NCBI GenBank assembly: GCA_016702545.1
Contig: JADJDT010000006.1
Location: 349,559-413,558, forward strand
Source: Pseudomonadota bacterium
Lineage (GTDB): Bacteria; Myxococcota_A; Polyangia; GCA-2747355
DNA: 64,000 nucleotides
Direction: 5' to 3'
In this document: in pieces, positions 8,345 to 16,786 of the stretch
Numbering within the stretch: the first letter of the stretch is position 1
How the letters are laid out: each line of letters starts with the position of its first letter
Made by a program: the position numbers and the translations under genes
Notes under the pieces: generated by a model
Database searches by the model: none
The model's input: only the letters and a program-made list of their open reading frames with translations
What the model was told of the DNA's origin: nothing

Positions 8345-9289
8345 CTACATCAGGGGAAAGCGCCGAGCCAGCAGGGCCAGCTCCTCGAGCAGCAGCGGCA
8401 GCGGCGCGGCTGGCGTGGCCGCGCCCGCGGCGGACTCGACGGCCGGGTCGCGCCAGCGTGGGGGCCCGAGGTCTCGACAGCCGAGCTCGCGGTCACCCGG
8501 GGGGCAGAAGATCCGCAGGTGAAAGTGGTCGTTGTGCAGCCCCGCGTCGCCGGGCTGATGCATCAGTGCGGCTGCACGCTCGAGCAGTCGCTCCGGCTCG
8601 CCTGCGCGCCGCGCCTGGTCGAGCAGCAGCCGCGCCAGGTCGCGGTTGATGAACAGCCACTGCACCTCGATCCGGGGATCGGTGAGCAGCGCGCGCATCA
8701 GCGCCCAGTTGCGGCGCACATCGAAGCGCTGGCTGGCGCCGCCGACAACGGGCGCGGCGGCCGCGGCGTCGGGCACAGGCGGCCCGGACGCGAGTCCTGG
8801 GCCCCTTGGAGGGGTCGCGGGCTGTGTCTCCGGGCCAAGGGTCGCCGGCAGCGCCAGGCCCGTGGCGTCGTAGGCCACCATCTCCCGCGGCACCAGCGGG
8901 TGACCGTTGAGGTCGGTGGCATAGAAGATCACGTCGGCGTCCCGGCCGCTGGTGTGCGAGCCATGCTCGGTCGTGGAGCCCCCACCGGCCGGGCTGAGGT
9001 CGGCGAAGCCGACGGTCGCCCCCCGATAGCGGCGCTCGACGTGGTAGGCGACGCGCATCAACGCGTAGACCAGCTCTTCGATGCCGTAGTTGCGGTGCCG
9101 CAGCCACCAGCGCTCGGGGACGATGAACCCACGGCCGCGGAAGGGCAGCGGCGTGCCGTGCCGCAGCAGGCCGCTGCGGTGATCGCCCATCGACACCGAG
9201 CTCCCGTCCGTCAGCAGCGCCGGGCCGACACAGCCGGCCAAGGCGGGCAGCAGCGGCAGCAGCAGGGCGACGAGGAGGGTCGCCCGCAT
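8345..9289 (-). CDS. MepA-like murein endopeptidase lipoprotein
   Basis: Predicted to hydrolyse peptidoglycan cross-links in the periplasm. The N-terminus is a lipoprotein signal (LLVALLLPLLPALAGC, Cys about residue 20). Zinc-ligand motifs of the penicillin-insensitive murein endopeptidase family are visible: SHTSGRDADVIFY (H-x6-D) and HNDHFHLRIFCPPGD (H-x-H). Residues about 155-185 are an Ala/Pro-rich insertion not usual in MepA. Length 314 residues. The gene ahead of it ends three bases before its start, suggesting an operon with the secreted hypothetical at 9293-9913. Confidence 0.85.
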   Translation of the reverse strand: MRATLLVALLLPLLPALAGCVGPALLTDGSSVSMGDHRSGLLRHGTPLPFRGRGFIVPERWWLRHRNYGIEELVYALMRVAYHVERRYRGATVGFADLSPAGGGSTTEHGSHTSGRDADVIFYATDLNGHPLVPREMVAYDATGLALPATLGPETQPATPPRGPGLASGPPVPDAAAAAPVVGGASQRFDVRRNWALMRALLTDPRIEVQWLFINRDLARLLLDQARRAGEPERLLERAAALMHQPGDAGLHNDHFHLRIFCPPGDRELGCRDLGPPRWRDPAVESAAGAATPAAPLPLLLEELALLARRFPLM

Positions 9290-9292
9290 CGC

Positions 9293-9913
9293 CTAGTCCT
9301 GCCCCGAGGGCGTGCGCGGCGCGCCCTGGTCGCCCGCGCCGGGGCGGGCTGCCGGGCCGGAGAGCGTCGCCGCGAGCGGGGCGCCCTCAGCCTCGAGCGA
9401 GGCCAGCAGGGTGTCGCGATCGAGCAGGTAGGTCTTGATCTCGCGCTGGGGCGCCGCGAGGGTCAGCACGAGCAGCCGCCGCCGGGGTGCCGGAAGGTAG
9501 AGCTGGCGGACCTCCCACGGGCCGGTCGCATCGGTCGCCGGGCGTCGCGCGATGACGCGCCAGCCCGCCTGCGGCTGCGGCTTCCGTGGCGTGGCGCTTT
9601 CGATCCACAGACCGACCGTGCGCATCGCTGCCAGGTTGCCACGCACGAGCGCCTCGATGGCGGCCGCGGAGGCGTCCGGGCGCGCGCCGGCCAGCGCCAG
9701 CGCCATGCGGGCCCTGCTGTGGGCCTGCGTCAGCACCGCCAGCAGCGCTGGGTAGCCGGTTTGGCGCGAAAGCAGCCAGCCCTCCGGCACGGCGAAGCGC
9801 AGGCCGAGCTCGCGGTTGACGTAGCTCTGATCGTCGAGGTCGAGCGCCATGGCGGACGCCGTCAGGAGCAATAGGAGCGAGCCGAGCAGCAGGGTGGGAC
9901 CGTGGCGTGGCAT
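9293..9913 (-). CDS. Secreted hypothetical protein
   Basis: Starting at the ATG at 9913, a 206-residue protein with a clear signal peptide (PTLLLGSLLLLLTASAMA). The mature part begins LDLDDQSYVNRELGLRFAVPEGW, a pattern seen in PsbP/DUF1795-like proteins with a strand-rich fold, and later has LLVLTLAAP. No catalytic motif is visible. The reading frame stays open upstream into the hairpin element at 9964-10121, but that extension does not look like protein. It ends three bases before the MepA-like gene and is probably co-transcribed with it. Confidence 0.65.
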   Translation of the reverse strand: MPRHGPTLLLGSLLLLLTASAMALDLDDQSYVNRELGLRFAVPEGWLLSRQTGYPALLAVLTQAHSRARMALALAGARPDASAAAIEALVRGNLAAMRTVGLWIESATPRKPQPQAGWRVIARRPATDATGPWEVRQLYLPAPRRRLLVLTLAAPQREIKTYLLDRDTLLASLEAEGAPLAATLSGPAARPGAGDQGAPRTPSGQD

Positions 9914-9963
9914 GCGGATGTTAGTATACGCGCGCCGGCCTCCGGCCGCGTACTCGCGGGCGA

Positions 9964-10121
9964 AGGACCCGCTCGAAAATAACTCGATCAACTGGGCGTT
10001 GAGGCGCCCGCCGGGCAAGGCGCAGCGACGAAGGAATACTGTTGGTATTGCGAGGAGCTGCAACGCAGCCCGGCGGGATGGATCGACGGCCAGATGGATG
10101 AGTTATTTCCGAGCGGGTCCT
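9964..10121. repeat. 158-bp hairpin element (MITE-like)
   Basis: The ends are near-perfect inverted repeats: AGGACCCGCTCGAAAATAACTC at the left is mirrored at the right with one mismatch. A second pair inside (CCCGCCGGGC...GCCCGGCGGG) lets nearly the whole element fold into one long imperfect hairpin. It sits between the divergent 9293-9913 gene and the kinase gene, so it could move promoters or act as a bidirectional terminator. No transposase is encoded within it. Only one copy was noticed in the window. Confidence 0.75.
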
Positions 10122-10149
10122 AAGGCCACCTGGGCTGGGACGGGGCATC

Positions 10150-12174
10150 ATGGGTGAGCGATTCGGTAAGTACGAGCTGGTGCGGCGCATCGGCGTGGGC
10201 GGCATGGCCGAGGTTCACGTCGCCCGGGCCTTCGGCGCCGAGGGCTTCGTCAAGGATGTGGTGATCAAGCGCATTCTGCCGGCGCTCAACGCCGACCGCG
10301 AATTCGTCGACATGTTCATCAATGAGGCGCGGGTCGCGGCGCGCTTGCACCACGCCAACATCGTCCAGGTGATCGAGTTCGATCAGGTCGACGGCGTCTA
10401 CTACATCGCGATGGAGTGGGTCGACGGCACGGACCTGCGACACGTTCGCAGCCTGGCGCATCGCCGGCGGCTGCCGATCCCGCAGACGCTCGCGGTCCAT
10501 GTCGGCGTGGAGGCGCTGAAGGGGTTGCACTTCGCGCACGGCAAAATCGAGCACGGGCGCCCCTTGGGGCTCGTGCACCGCGACATCAGCCCGCACAACC
10601 TGCTGCTGTCCTTCGCCGGCGAGCTGAGGATCGCCGATTTCGGCATCGCCAAGGCGGCGGCGCTGGCCTCGGTCACCCGCACGGGCGCGGTCAAGGGCAA
10701 GCTGACCTACATGGCCCCGGAGCAGCTGCGCGGCGAGGTCATCGACCAGCGCACGGATCTCTATGCGCTGGGCATCGTGCTGTGGGAGCTGCTGAGCGAT
10801 CGACGACTCTATGGCGCTAGCGGCAGCGAGGGCGAGTTGGTGGCCGCCGTGCGTCGCGGTGGCGCGCCGCCGCTCTGCACCGTCGCCCCGGCCGTGCCCG
10901 CGGCGCTCGGTGCGGTGATCGATCGGCTGTTGGCCCCTGCCCCAGAGGATCGCTTCGGTAGCGCCGCGGAGGTGCTACCGGCCCTCAGCCGCTTCGCCTC
11001 GACCGGCGACGCCTTGGCGGTGGCCGAGTACCTGCGACGCCTGCTGCCGGCCGAGGCCGAACGGGACCACCGCGGCGTGACGGTGCCGCAGGGGGCGGTG
11101 CTGACCACGGACATGCCCTTGGCCGGGCCGGACGCCGCGACCCACAGCGCCACGCCGGGTGTGGAAACGGGTCCGCCTCGACCAGCGCCGGTCGCTGCTC
11201 AGGCGGGTGTGCTCCAGCGGGGCCTGGTGCCCGTTGGAGGCCCGCACGGGGATCAAGACGCCGCAACCTCCGCACCCGGCGTCGGCGCGCTGGCCAGCGG
11301 CGCCACCAGCGACTCGGTTCGCACCTGGCGGCTGAGGCGTGGGCCCGTGCTCTTGGCGGTGGCCTTGGTCTTCGGCGGCATTCTGGCCAGCACCTGGTGG
11401 CTCGGGGCGCGTTGGCCGCGCAGGCTGCCGAACCAGCCGCTCGCACCGATCCCGACGACCGTGGCGCTCCTCGTCACGCTCGATCCGCCGCAGGGTGAGC
11501 TGGAGGTGGATGGCGTGGAGCTGGGCAGCGGTGGCCGCTGGACGCTGACGGGGCGCTCGGGGCATCGAGCTCGGCTGGTGGCGCGCTGGCCGCAGGGCAG
11601 CGTGGTGCGTCAGGTGGTCTTCGGCGGCGCGTCGGCCGAGCTTCGCCTGGCCGTGCCTGCAGCGCTGGCGCTGGCGTCGGCGCCCCGCAGCGTCGACGCC
11701 AGCGCGGGAGCAGCGAGGCCGCCGCGGGTCGTAGCCAGGTCACCAGCGGTGATCCCCGCCGAGGCGCTGGCAGCTCGGCGCCCGCCGGCGAGTCCCACGG
11801 TGAAGCTCCCGACCGCGGGGGAAGCGATTCGTGCGGCAGGGCCAACCCCCGCGGGGCCGCTGGCCCGACGACGGCCCCGCCCCGCGGGCGCGAGCGGCAG
11901 CGTTGGGGCGACGCGGCGGGCCGTGCTGGCCCCCGCGACGCTCGATGTGATCGTCGTGCCCTGGGCGCGGGTCGTGCTCGACGGGCGGCCGGTCGGTACC
12001 ACGCCGCTCACGGGCTTGAGCGCGGCCGCTGGCCCGCACCTGGTCGAGCTGGGCAACGACGATCTCGAGCGGCACGAGCGCATCCGACTGAGGCTCAGGG
12101 CCGGCGAGCATCGCCGTTTGCGTCGCGATTGGACGGCGAGCGCGACCGCGGGCGCCGCTTCCGCTCGCGATTAG
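10150..12174 (+). CDS. Membrane Ser/Thr protein kinase with PEGA-like repeats
   Basis: Eukaryotic-like protein kinase of the PknB type. Residues about 7-275 form the kinase domain: glycine loop RIGVGGMAEVHVA, catalytic Lys about 40 (VVIKRILP), HRDISPHN (about 143), DFGIAKA and KLTYMAPEQLRG. A variable Pro/Ala-rich linker leads to one membrane segment at about 398-418 (VLLAVALVFGGILASTWWL). Outside are two PEGA-like modules, about 438-495 (LLVTLDPPQGELEVDGVELG) and 598-650 (VIVVPWARVVLDGRPVGTTPL), a layout seen in many myxobacterial kinases that sense envelope signals. ATG at 10150 follows a weak GGACGGGG site. Target unknown. Confidence 0.92.
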   Translation: MGERFGKYELVRRIGVGGMAEVHVARAFGAEGFVKDVVIKRILPALNADREFVDMFINEARVAARLHHANIVQVIEFDQVDGVYYIAMEWVDGTDLRHVRSLAHRRRLPIPQTLAVHVGVEALKGLHFAHGKIEHGRPLGLVHRDISPHNLLLSFAGELRIADFGIAKAAALASVTRTGAVKGKLTYMAPEQLRGEVIDQRTDLYALGIVLWELLSDRRLYGASGSEGELVAAVRRGGAPPLCTVAPAVPAALGAVIDRLLAPAPEDRFGSAAEVLPALSRFASTGDALAVAEYLRRLLPAEAERDHRGVTVPQGAVLTTDMPLAGPDAATHSATPGVETGPPRPAPVAAQAGVLQRGLVPVGGPHGDQDAATSAPGVGALASGATSDSVRTWRLRRGPVLLAVALVFGGILASTWWLGARWPRRLPNQPLAPIPTTVALLVTLDPPQGELEVDGVELGSGGRWTLTGRSGHRARLVARWPQGSVVRQVVFGGASAELRLAVPAALALASAPRSVDASAGAARPPRVVARSPAVIPAEALAARRPPASPTVKLPTAGEAIRAAGPTPAGPLARRRPRPAGASGSVGATRRAVLAPATLDVIVVPWARVVLDGRPVGTTPLTGLSAAAGPHLVELGNDDLERHERIRLRLRAGEHRRLRRDWTASATAGAASARD

Positions 12175-12350
12175 GGCCCGCCGCAAAATAGGGGGGGGGG
12201 GGGGCCCGCCGGGCAGGCGCGGCGCGAGCCCCCCGGGGTTTCCGGGGGGGGCCCCCCCGCCCCGGGGGGGGGGTTTGGGGGGGCCCGACGGGTCTGGTTT
12301 TTTGGGGGGGGCCGGGGGGCGACCTCGCCCCCGCCCCCCGCTCCCCCGCG
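12175..12350. other. Extreme G/C homopolymer tract
   Basis: Directly after the kinase stop the sequence contains a run of 14 G, then further runs of 7 to 10 G or C and several T runs. Nothing like it occurs elsewhere in the window. No gene is supported here. It may be low-quality consensus sequence; if real, it would have strong G-quadruplex potential on the plus strand. Confidence 0.7.
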
Positions 12351-12476
12351 CGCTGATCCGCGGACCGGCCCCGCGTGTCCCGGGCCGGCAGCTGGCGACG
12401 ACGCGTCTCGGCGCTCACCTCAACACCCCAAGTAACGCCGTGCACCGGGCTCCTGGCCCCGCCGCGTGAATATTGT

Positions 12477-12506
12477 TTGACCGCAATCTACTCAGTGGAA
12501 TACAGT
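12477..12506 (+). promoter_or_regulatory. Likely sigma70-type promoter of the MerR-like gene
   Basis: TTGACC at 12477-12482 matches the -35 consensus in five of six positions. After an 18-bp spacer, TACAGT at 12501-12506 matches the -10 box in four of six. The spacer is occupied by the first copy of a repeated operator-like motif (12488-12504), which is where MerR-family regulators bind. The local sequence is AT-rich against a GC-rich background. Confidence 0.55.
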
Positions 12507-12571
12507 CAGTGCCTACCAATCAGTGTATTCCTTTCAGTAGCATCTATTCAGTGGAGTCCACTGAATAGATG
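12488..12571. promoter_or_regulatory. Four-copy inverted operator-like array
   Basis: A motif close to CTAYTCAGTGGARTMCA occurs four times: plus strand at 12488-12504, minus at 12524-12540, plus at 12544-12560 and minus at 12552-12568. The last two overlap and give a perfect 31-bp palindrome at 12541-12571 (15-bp arms, one central base). The array starts inside the probable promoter and ends about 85 bases before the MerR-like start, so autoregulation by that protein is the simplest reading. Confidence 0.75.
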
Positions 12572-12656
12572 CCCTGGAGGCGGGTTGCAAGATGCTGCGC
12601 TCCCCTGCTGACCGGCGTGTCGATCGTATGGGCCCGAGCGGAAGGGCAGTTAGCCG

Positions 12657-13211
12657 GTGAGCGAGCCGCTGCGCGACGCACTGCTGACCGAGCGTGATCT
12701 GACCGAGATCGAGCGCGCGCACCCGCAGGGTCTCAGCTCGGCGCAGATCATCGGCATCTGCCAGGCGCGCGGTCTGAGGCTGTCGGAAGCGACCTTTCGC
12801 AAGTACGTCCAGCTCGGGTTGCTACCGCGCAGCCGTCGTGTGGGCTCCAAGGGCAAGCACCGCGGATCGCACGGCGTCTATCCCTGCGCCACCGTACGGC
12901 GCATCAACGGCATCAAGCACCTGATGGCCCAGAGCCTGACGATCGAGCAGATCCAGTCGCGCCTGGCCGGCTTCAAGCAGCGCATCGAGTCGGTCGAGAC
13001 GGCGCTCGATGAGCTGCTCGAGGCCTTCGAGCGCGAGCTGATCAGGCCGCAGCTCGACCTGTCCGTCCGGCGCGAGGTCAGCCGCGACGTCCATGCCGTG
13101 CGGCGCACGGCCGCCGACCTGATGCGGCAGCTGATTCAGATCGAGGGCCGCGTCACGCTGACCGATCAGCAGGGGCACGGCGCGCAGACGGGGGCATTCG
13201 CGGAGCGCTAG
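12657..13211 (+). CDS. MerR-like transcriptional regulator
   Basis: A 184-residue protein with GTG start at 12657. Residues about 25-90 form a winged-helix of MerR type (LSEATFRKYVQLGLLPRSRRVG, then a loop with GSHGVYPCATVRRINGIKHLM and LTIEQIQSRL). A long coiled-coil helix follows (about 100-170), the usual dimerisation element; there is no separate effector domain. It is preceded by a four-copy operator-like array over a promoter and followed 65 bases later by the sigma-4-like gene, so the two are likely co-expressed. Confidence 0.8.
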   Translation: MSEPLRDALLTERDLTEIERAHPQGLSSAQIIGICQARGLRLSEATFRKYVQLGLLPRSRRVGSKGKHRGSHGVYPCATVRRINGIKHLMAQSLTIEQIQSRLAGFKQRIESVETALDELLEAFERELIRPQLDLSVRREVSRDVHAVRRTAADLMRQLIQIEGRVTLTDQQGHGAQTGAFAER

Positions 13212-13276
13212 GGCCGTGAGGTCTTAATTGTCGTTCGAGGGTTGCGTCGATGGCCAGTCGTGCCGAGGAGGTTTGC

Positions 13277-13795
13277 ATGGATCCCGAGAGCCAGCTCAAG
13301 CTCGATCCCGTGGCTGACGAGGAGGAAACCGGCGAGCCGGGAGGCGAGGACGAGGATGTGGCCGAGGTCAGTCGCAAGCTGCGCCGCAGGCGGCGGCGCG
13401 ACCGGCCACGCAGCAAGACGATTGCGATGCGGCGCCTGACGCGCGAGGAGGTCAAGCAGGGTGCCCTGCTGCTGCCCTTCATGGACTACTCGAGGCCCAG
13501 GACGCGCGGCGACTGCGCTGGTGAGGAGCGCCCCTGCGCCTACGTCAGCTGCAAGTACCACCTCTACCTCGACGTCAATCCGGAGACCGGGTCGATCAAG
13601 CTCAACTTCCCACACATCGATGTTTGGGAGATGCAGGACACCTGTGCCCTCGACATCGCGGGTCGTGGCGGCATCACGCTCGAGGACGTGGGCGAGATCA
13701 TGAACCTGACGCGCGAGCGCATCCGCCAGGTCGAGGTGCGAGGCCTGCTGAAGCTGAAGATGAGCGCCGAGGAAGGCGACATCGCGCCGGGATAA
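13277..13795 (+). CDS. Sigma-70 region-4-like DNA-binding protein
   Basis: ATG at 13277 is favoured because GAGGAGG lies six bases upstream; an in-frame ATG at 13250 lacks such a site. After an acidic then very basic N-terminus (RRRRRRDRPRSK), a cysteine-bearing core CAGEERPCAYVSCKYHLYLDVN could bind metal. Residues about 135-160 (GITLEDVGEIMNLTRERIRQVE) are a textbook sigma region 4 helix-turn-helix that would read -35-like DNA. No region 2 is present, so it is not a full sigma factor. It may be a transcription factor acting with the MerR-like neighbour. Confidence 0.75.
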   Translation: MDPESQLKLDPVADEEETGEPGGEDEDVAEVSRKLRRRRRRDRPRSKTIAMRRLTREEVKQGALLLPFMDYSRPRTRGDCAGEERPCAYVSCKYHLYLDVNPETGSIKLNFPHIDVWEMQDTCALDIAGRGGITLEDVGEIMNLTRERIRQVEVRGLLKLKMSAEEGDIAPG

Positions 13796-13863
13796 GCGCG
13801 CGGTGGTTGCCCTGCTCCTGGGGCTGGCGCGGCCGCTTGACCGGGTTGGAGGCCGATTGCTAG

Positions 13864-13905
13864 GTTGCACCGCCGCGCCGACCTGCGCGGGAAGGACGGT
13901 GCAAC
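13864..13905 (+). promoter_or_regulatory. Inverted repeat ending at the purH start codon
   Basis: GTTGCACCG (13864-13872) and CGGTGCAAC (13897-13905) are perfect inverted repeats; the right arm ends one base before the purH ATG. The purine-rich GGGAAGGA Shine-Dalgarno lies in the loop next to the right arm. In mRNA this hairpin would place the start codon at the base of a 9-bp stem and could restrict translation, or the palindrome could be a repressor site. Confidence 0.55.
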
Positions 13906-15465
13906 ATGGCGCGGCTCGAGCGGGCGCTGCTCAGTGTCTCCGACAAACGCGGCTTGGTCGATCTGGCGCGGGCCCTGCGGCGCCGCGGGGTCGAGCTGAT
14001 CTCCTCCGGCGGGACGGCGACGCTGCTGCGCACGCACGACGTCCCGGTCACCACGGTCTCCGACTACACCGGCGCGCCCGAGATCCTCGACGGGCGGGTC
14101 AAGACGCTGCACCCGAAGATCTTCGGTGGGATTCTGGCGCGGCCGACGGCCGAGCACGACCGGCAACGCGCCGCGCACGGGATCGACGCGATCGACCTGG
14201 TCGTGGTCAACCTCTACCCCTTCGAGCAGACCGTGGCGCGCGCCGACACGACCCTGGACGAGGCCATCGAGCAGATCGACATCGGCGGGCCCTCGCTGAT
14301 CCGCGCCGCCGCCAAGAACCACGAGCGCGTGGCCGTGGTGGTCGATCCCGAGGACTACGCGCCGCTGATCGCCGAGCTCGAGGCGCACGACGGGGAGGTC
14401 GGGCCGGCGCTGCGGCAGCGCTTGGCAACGCGGGCCTTCGGCTACACGGCGGCCTACGACGCGGCGATCAGCAACTACCTGCAGCAGGCGACGGCGCCGC
14501 AGCCCGGGTGGCCCGAGCTGCTCTCGCTGCAGCTACGCCGCGTGCAGCCGCTGCGTTACGGTGAGAACCCGCACCAGGCGGCGGCGTTCTATCTGCCGTC
14601 CAGTGCGAGCGGGCCGCGGCCGGCGCTGCCCTACGAGCAGCTGCAGGGCAAGGAGCTGAGCTACAACAACCTGCTCGACGCCGATGCGGCCTGGAGCCTG
14701 GCGCGCGAGTTGCCGGGCTGTGGGGTCTGCATCGTCAAACACAGCAACCCCTGCGGTGCCGCGACGGCGGCGGTGGGTGCGACGGCGGAGGCCTTCCGCC
14801 GCGCGCTGGAGACCGATCCCGTCAGCGCCTTCGGCGGGATCGTCGGCTGCAACGAGGCGGTGGACGAGGCGCTGGCCCAGCAGCTCAACGAGTTGTTCCT
14901 CGAGGCCGTGATCGCGCCGGACTTCAGCGCCGAGGCCCTGGCGCTGCTGGGCAAGAAGAAGAAGGTCCGGGTGCTGCGGGTGCGGGCGAGCTCGCCCGGC
15001 GCCGCCGTGGCGGGGCGCTGGCGCACGGTGCTGGGCGGCGTGTTGCTGCAGGACGACGACCTGGCGGTCGAAGCGTTGGCGGCGGCCGAGCAGCGCAGCG
15101 TGGCCGCGGCGAGTGCCGCGCAGCTGGCGGATCTTCAGTTCGCCTGGATCGTGGCCAAGCACGTCAAGAGCAACGCGATCGTGCTGGCCAAGGACGGTCG
15201 GCTGTTGGGCGTGGGCGCCGGTCAGATGTCGCGCGTCGATTCCGTCGAGCTCGCCGTGCGCAAGGCGAGGTTGCCGCTGGCGGGCTGTGCGATGGCCTCC
15301 GATGCGTTCTTTCCGTTCCGCGATGGGATCGATCGCGCCGCCGCCGCGGGCGTCACGGCGGTGGTGCAGCCGGGGGGCTCCCTGCGCGACGAGGAGGTCA
15401 TCGCCGCCGCCAATGAGCACGGGCTGGCGCTGCTCTTCACGGGCGTGCGGCATTTTCGTCATTGA
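13906..15465 (+). CDS. purH: Bifunctional AICAR formyltransferase / IMP cyclohydrolase
   Basis: Performs the last two steps of IMP synthesis. The N-terminal cyclohydrolase domain (about 1-195) shows ALLSVSDKRGLVDLA, SSGGTATLL, GRVKTLHPKIFGGIL and IDLVVVNLYPF. The transformylase domain shows LRYGENPHQAAAFY, GKELSYNNLLDADAA, CGVCIVKHSNPCGAA and the C-terminal SDAFFPFRDGIDRAAAAGV. Length 519 residues, normal for the family. It begins a purine-gene series, with purD 27 bases downstream and purA after two tRNA-modification genes. Preceded by a perfect hairpin ending at the ATG. Confidence 0.97.
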   Translation: MARLERALLSVSDKRGLVDLARALRRRGVELISSGGTATLLRTHDVPVTTVSDYTGAPEILDGRVKTLHPKIFGGILARPTAEHDRQRAAHGIDAIDLVVVNLYPFEQTVARADTTLDEAIEQIDIGGPSLIRAAAKNHERVAVVVDPEDYAPLIAELEAHDGEVGPALRQRLATRAFGYTAAYDAAISNYLQQATAPQPGWPELLSLQLRRVQPLRYGENPHQAAAFYLPSSASGPRPALPYEQLQGKELSYNNLLDADAAWSLARELPGCGVCIVKHSNPCGAATAAVGATAEAFRRALETDPVSAFGGIVGCNEAVDEALAQQLNELFLEAVIAPDFSAEALALLGKKKKVRVLRVRASSPGAAVAGRWRTVLGGVLLQDDDLAVEALAAAEQRSVAAASAAQLADLQFAWIVAKHVKSNAIVLAKDGRLLGVGAGQMSRVDSVELAVRKARLPLAGCAMASDAFFPFRDGIDRAAAAGVTAVVQPGGSLRDEEVIAAANEHGLALLFTGVRHFRH

Positions 15466-15492
15466 CGGGCCCGTGGAGCTGGAGAGCAAGCC

Positions 15493-16770
15493 GTGAAGGT
15501 ACTGGTCGTGGGGGGAGGGGGGCGCGAGCACGCCTTGTGCTGGCGGTTGGCGCGCAGCCCGCAGCTGACGCGGCTCTACTGCGCGCCCGGCAATCCGGGC
15601 ACCGCCGGGTGTGCGACCAACGTGGCGCTCGCCGCCGACGATCTGACGGGGCTTGCCGATTTCGCTGCGCGCGAGGCGATCGATCTGACCGTCGTGGGGC
15701 CGGAGGTGCCGCTGTGCGAGGGGCTGCAGGCGGTCTTTGCGGCGCGTGGCTTACTGGTCTTCGGGCCGAGCCCCGCGGGCGCTCGGCTCGAGGGGTCGAA
15801 GGTCTTCGCCAAGCAGATCATGGCGCAGTGCGGCTTGCGCACCGCCCCCTTCGCCGTCTGCGAGCGGCTGGCGGAGGCGACGGCGTATATCGGCGCGCAT
15901 CCGGGCGCGCGGGTGGTCAAGGCCGACGGGTTGGCGGCGGGCAAGGGCGTGGTGGTCGCCGCCGACGCGGCGCAGGCGTGCCGGGCGGCGCGGGACTTCC
16001 TCGAGGGCGAGGTGCTCGGGCCGGCCGGTCGGCGCATCGTGATCGAGGAGCGCCTGCGTGGCGAGGAGGTCTCGGTCCTGGCGCTCTGCGACGGCGAGCG
16101 GGTGCTGACGCTGCCCAGCTGCCAGGATCACAAGGCGGTGCTCGACGGTGACGAGGGTCCCAACACCGGGGGCATGGGCGCGTACTCCCCGGCGCCCGTG
16201 CTGGGGCCCGAGCTGCAGCGGCGGGTCGAAGAGGAGATCCTGCTGCCGGTCGTGCGGGGCCTGGCGGCCCAGGGCACGCCCTATCGCGGGGTGCTCTACG
16301 CCGGGCTGATGATCGTCGCGGGCGAGCCCTACGTGCTCGAGTTCAACTGCCGCTTCGGCGATCCCGAGACCCAGCCGCTGATGCTGCGTTGCAGCGCCGA
16401 CCTGCTGCCCTATCTGTACGGCGCGGCCCGCGGCGAGCTGCCGCGGCAGCCACTGCAGTGGGATGATCGCGCGGCGCTCTGCGTCGTGCTGACCGCGGCG
16501 GGTTACCCGGGGCCCTACCGCAAGGGCCAGCCGATCACGGGCCTCGAGCAAGCCGAAGCGCTGGCCGATGTGGCGGTCTTCCACGGCGGGACGGCCCACG
16601 ACGCGGACGGGCGGCTGGTCACGGCGGGTGGTCGCGTGCTCGGGGTCACGGCGCTGGGCGAGGACGTGGCGGCGGCGCAGCAGCGCGCCTATGCCGCGGT
16701 GCGTGCCATCGCTTGGGAGGGGCTGCATTACCGCCGGGACATCGGCCACCGTGCGGTCGGTCGGCGCTGA
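15493..16770 (+). CDS. purD: Phosphoribosylamine-glycine ligase
   Basis: ATP-grasp enzyme joining glycine to phosphoribosylamine. It starts with GTG (VLVVGGGGREHALCWRLA) after GGAGAG. Diagnostic stretches are VVGPEVPLCEGL, SKVFAKQIM, VVKADGLAAGKGVVVA, DHKAVLDGDEGPNTGGMGAYSPAPV and EFNCRFGDPETQPLML. Length 425 residues, complete. It follows purH with a short gap and is almost certainly in the same transcript. Confidence 0.97.
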   Translation: MKVLVVGGGGREHALCWRLARSPQLTRLYCAPGNPGTAGCATNVALAADDLTGLADFAAREAIDLTVVGPEVPLCEGLQAVFAARGLLVFGPSPAGARLEGSKVFAKQIMAQCGLRTAPFAVCERLAEATAYIGAHPGARVVKADGLAAGKGVVVAADAAQACRAARDFLEGEVLGPAGRRIVIEERLRGEEVSVLALCDGERVLTLPSCQDHKAVLDGDEGPNTGGMGAYSPAPVLGPELQRRVEEEILLPVVRGLAAQGTPYRGVLYAGLMIVAGEPYVLEFNCRFGDPETQPLMLRCSADLLPYLYGAARGELPRQPLQWDDRAALCVVLTAAGYPGPYRKGQPITGLEQAEALADVAVFHGGTAHDADGRLVTAGGRVLGVTALGEDVAAAQQRAYAAVRAIAWEGLHYRRDIGHRAVGRR

Positions 16771-16786
16771 GCGCGGGGCAGCGGGC

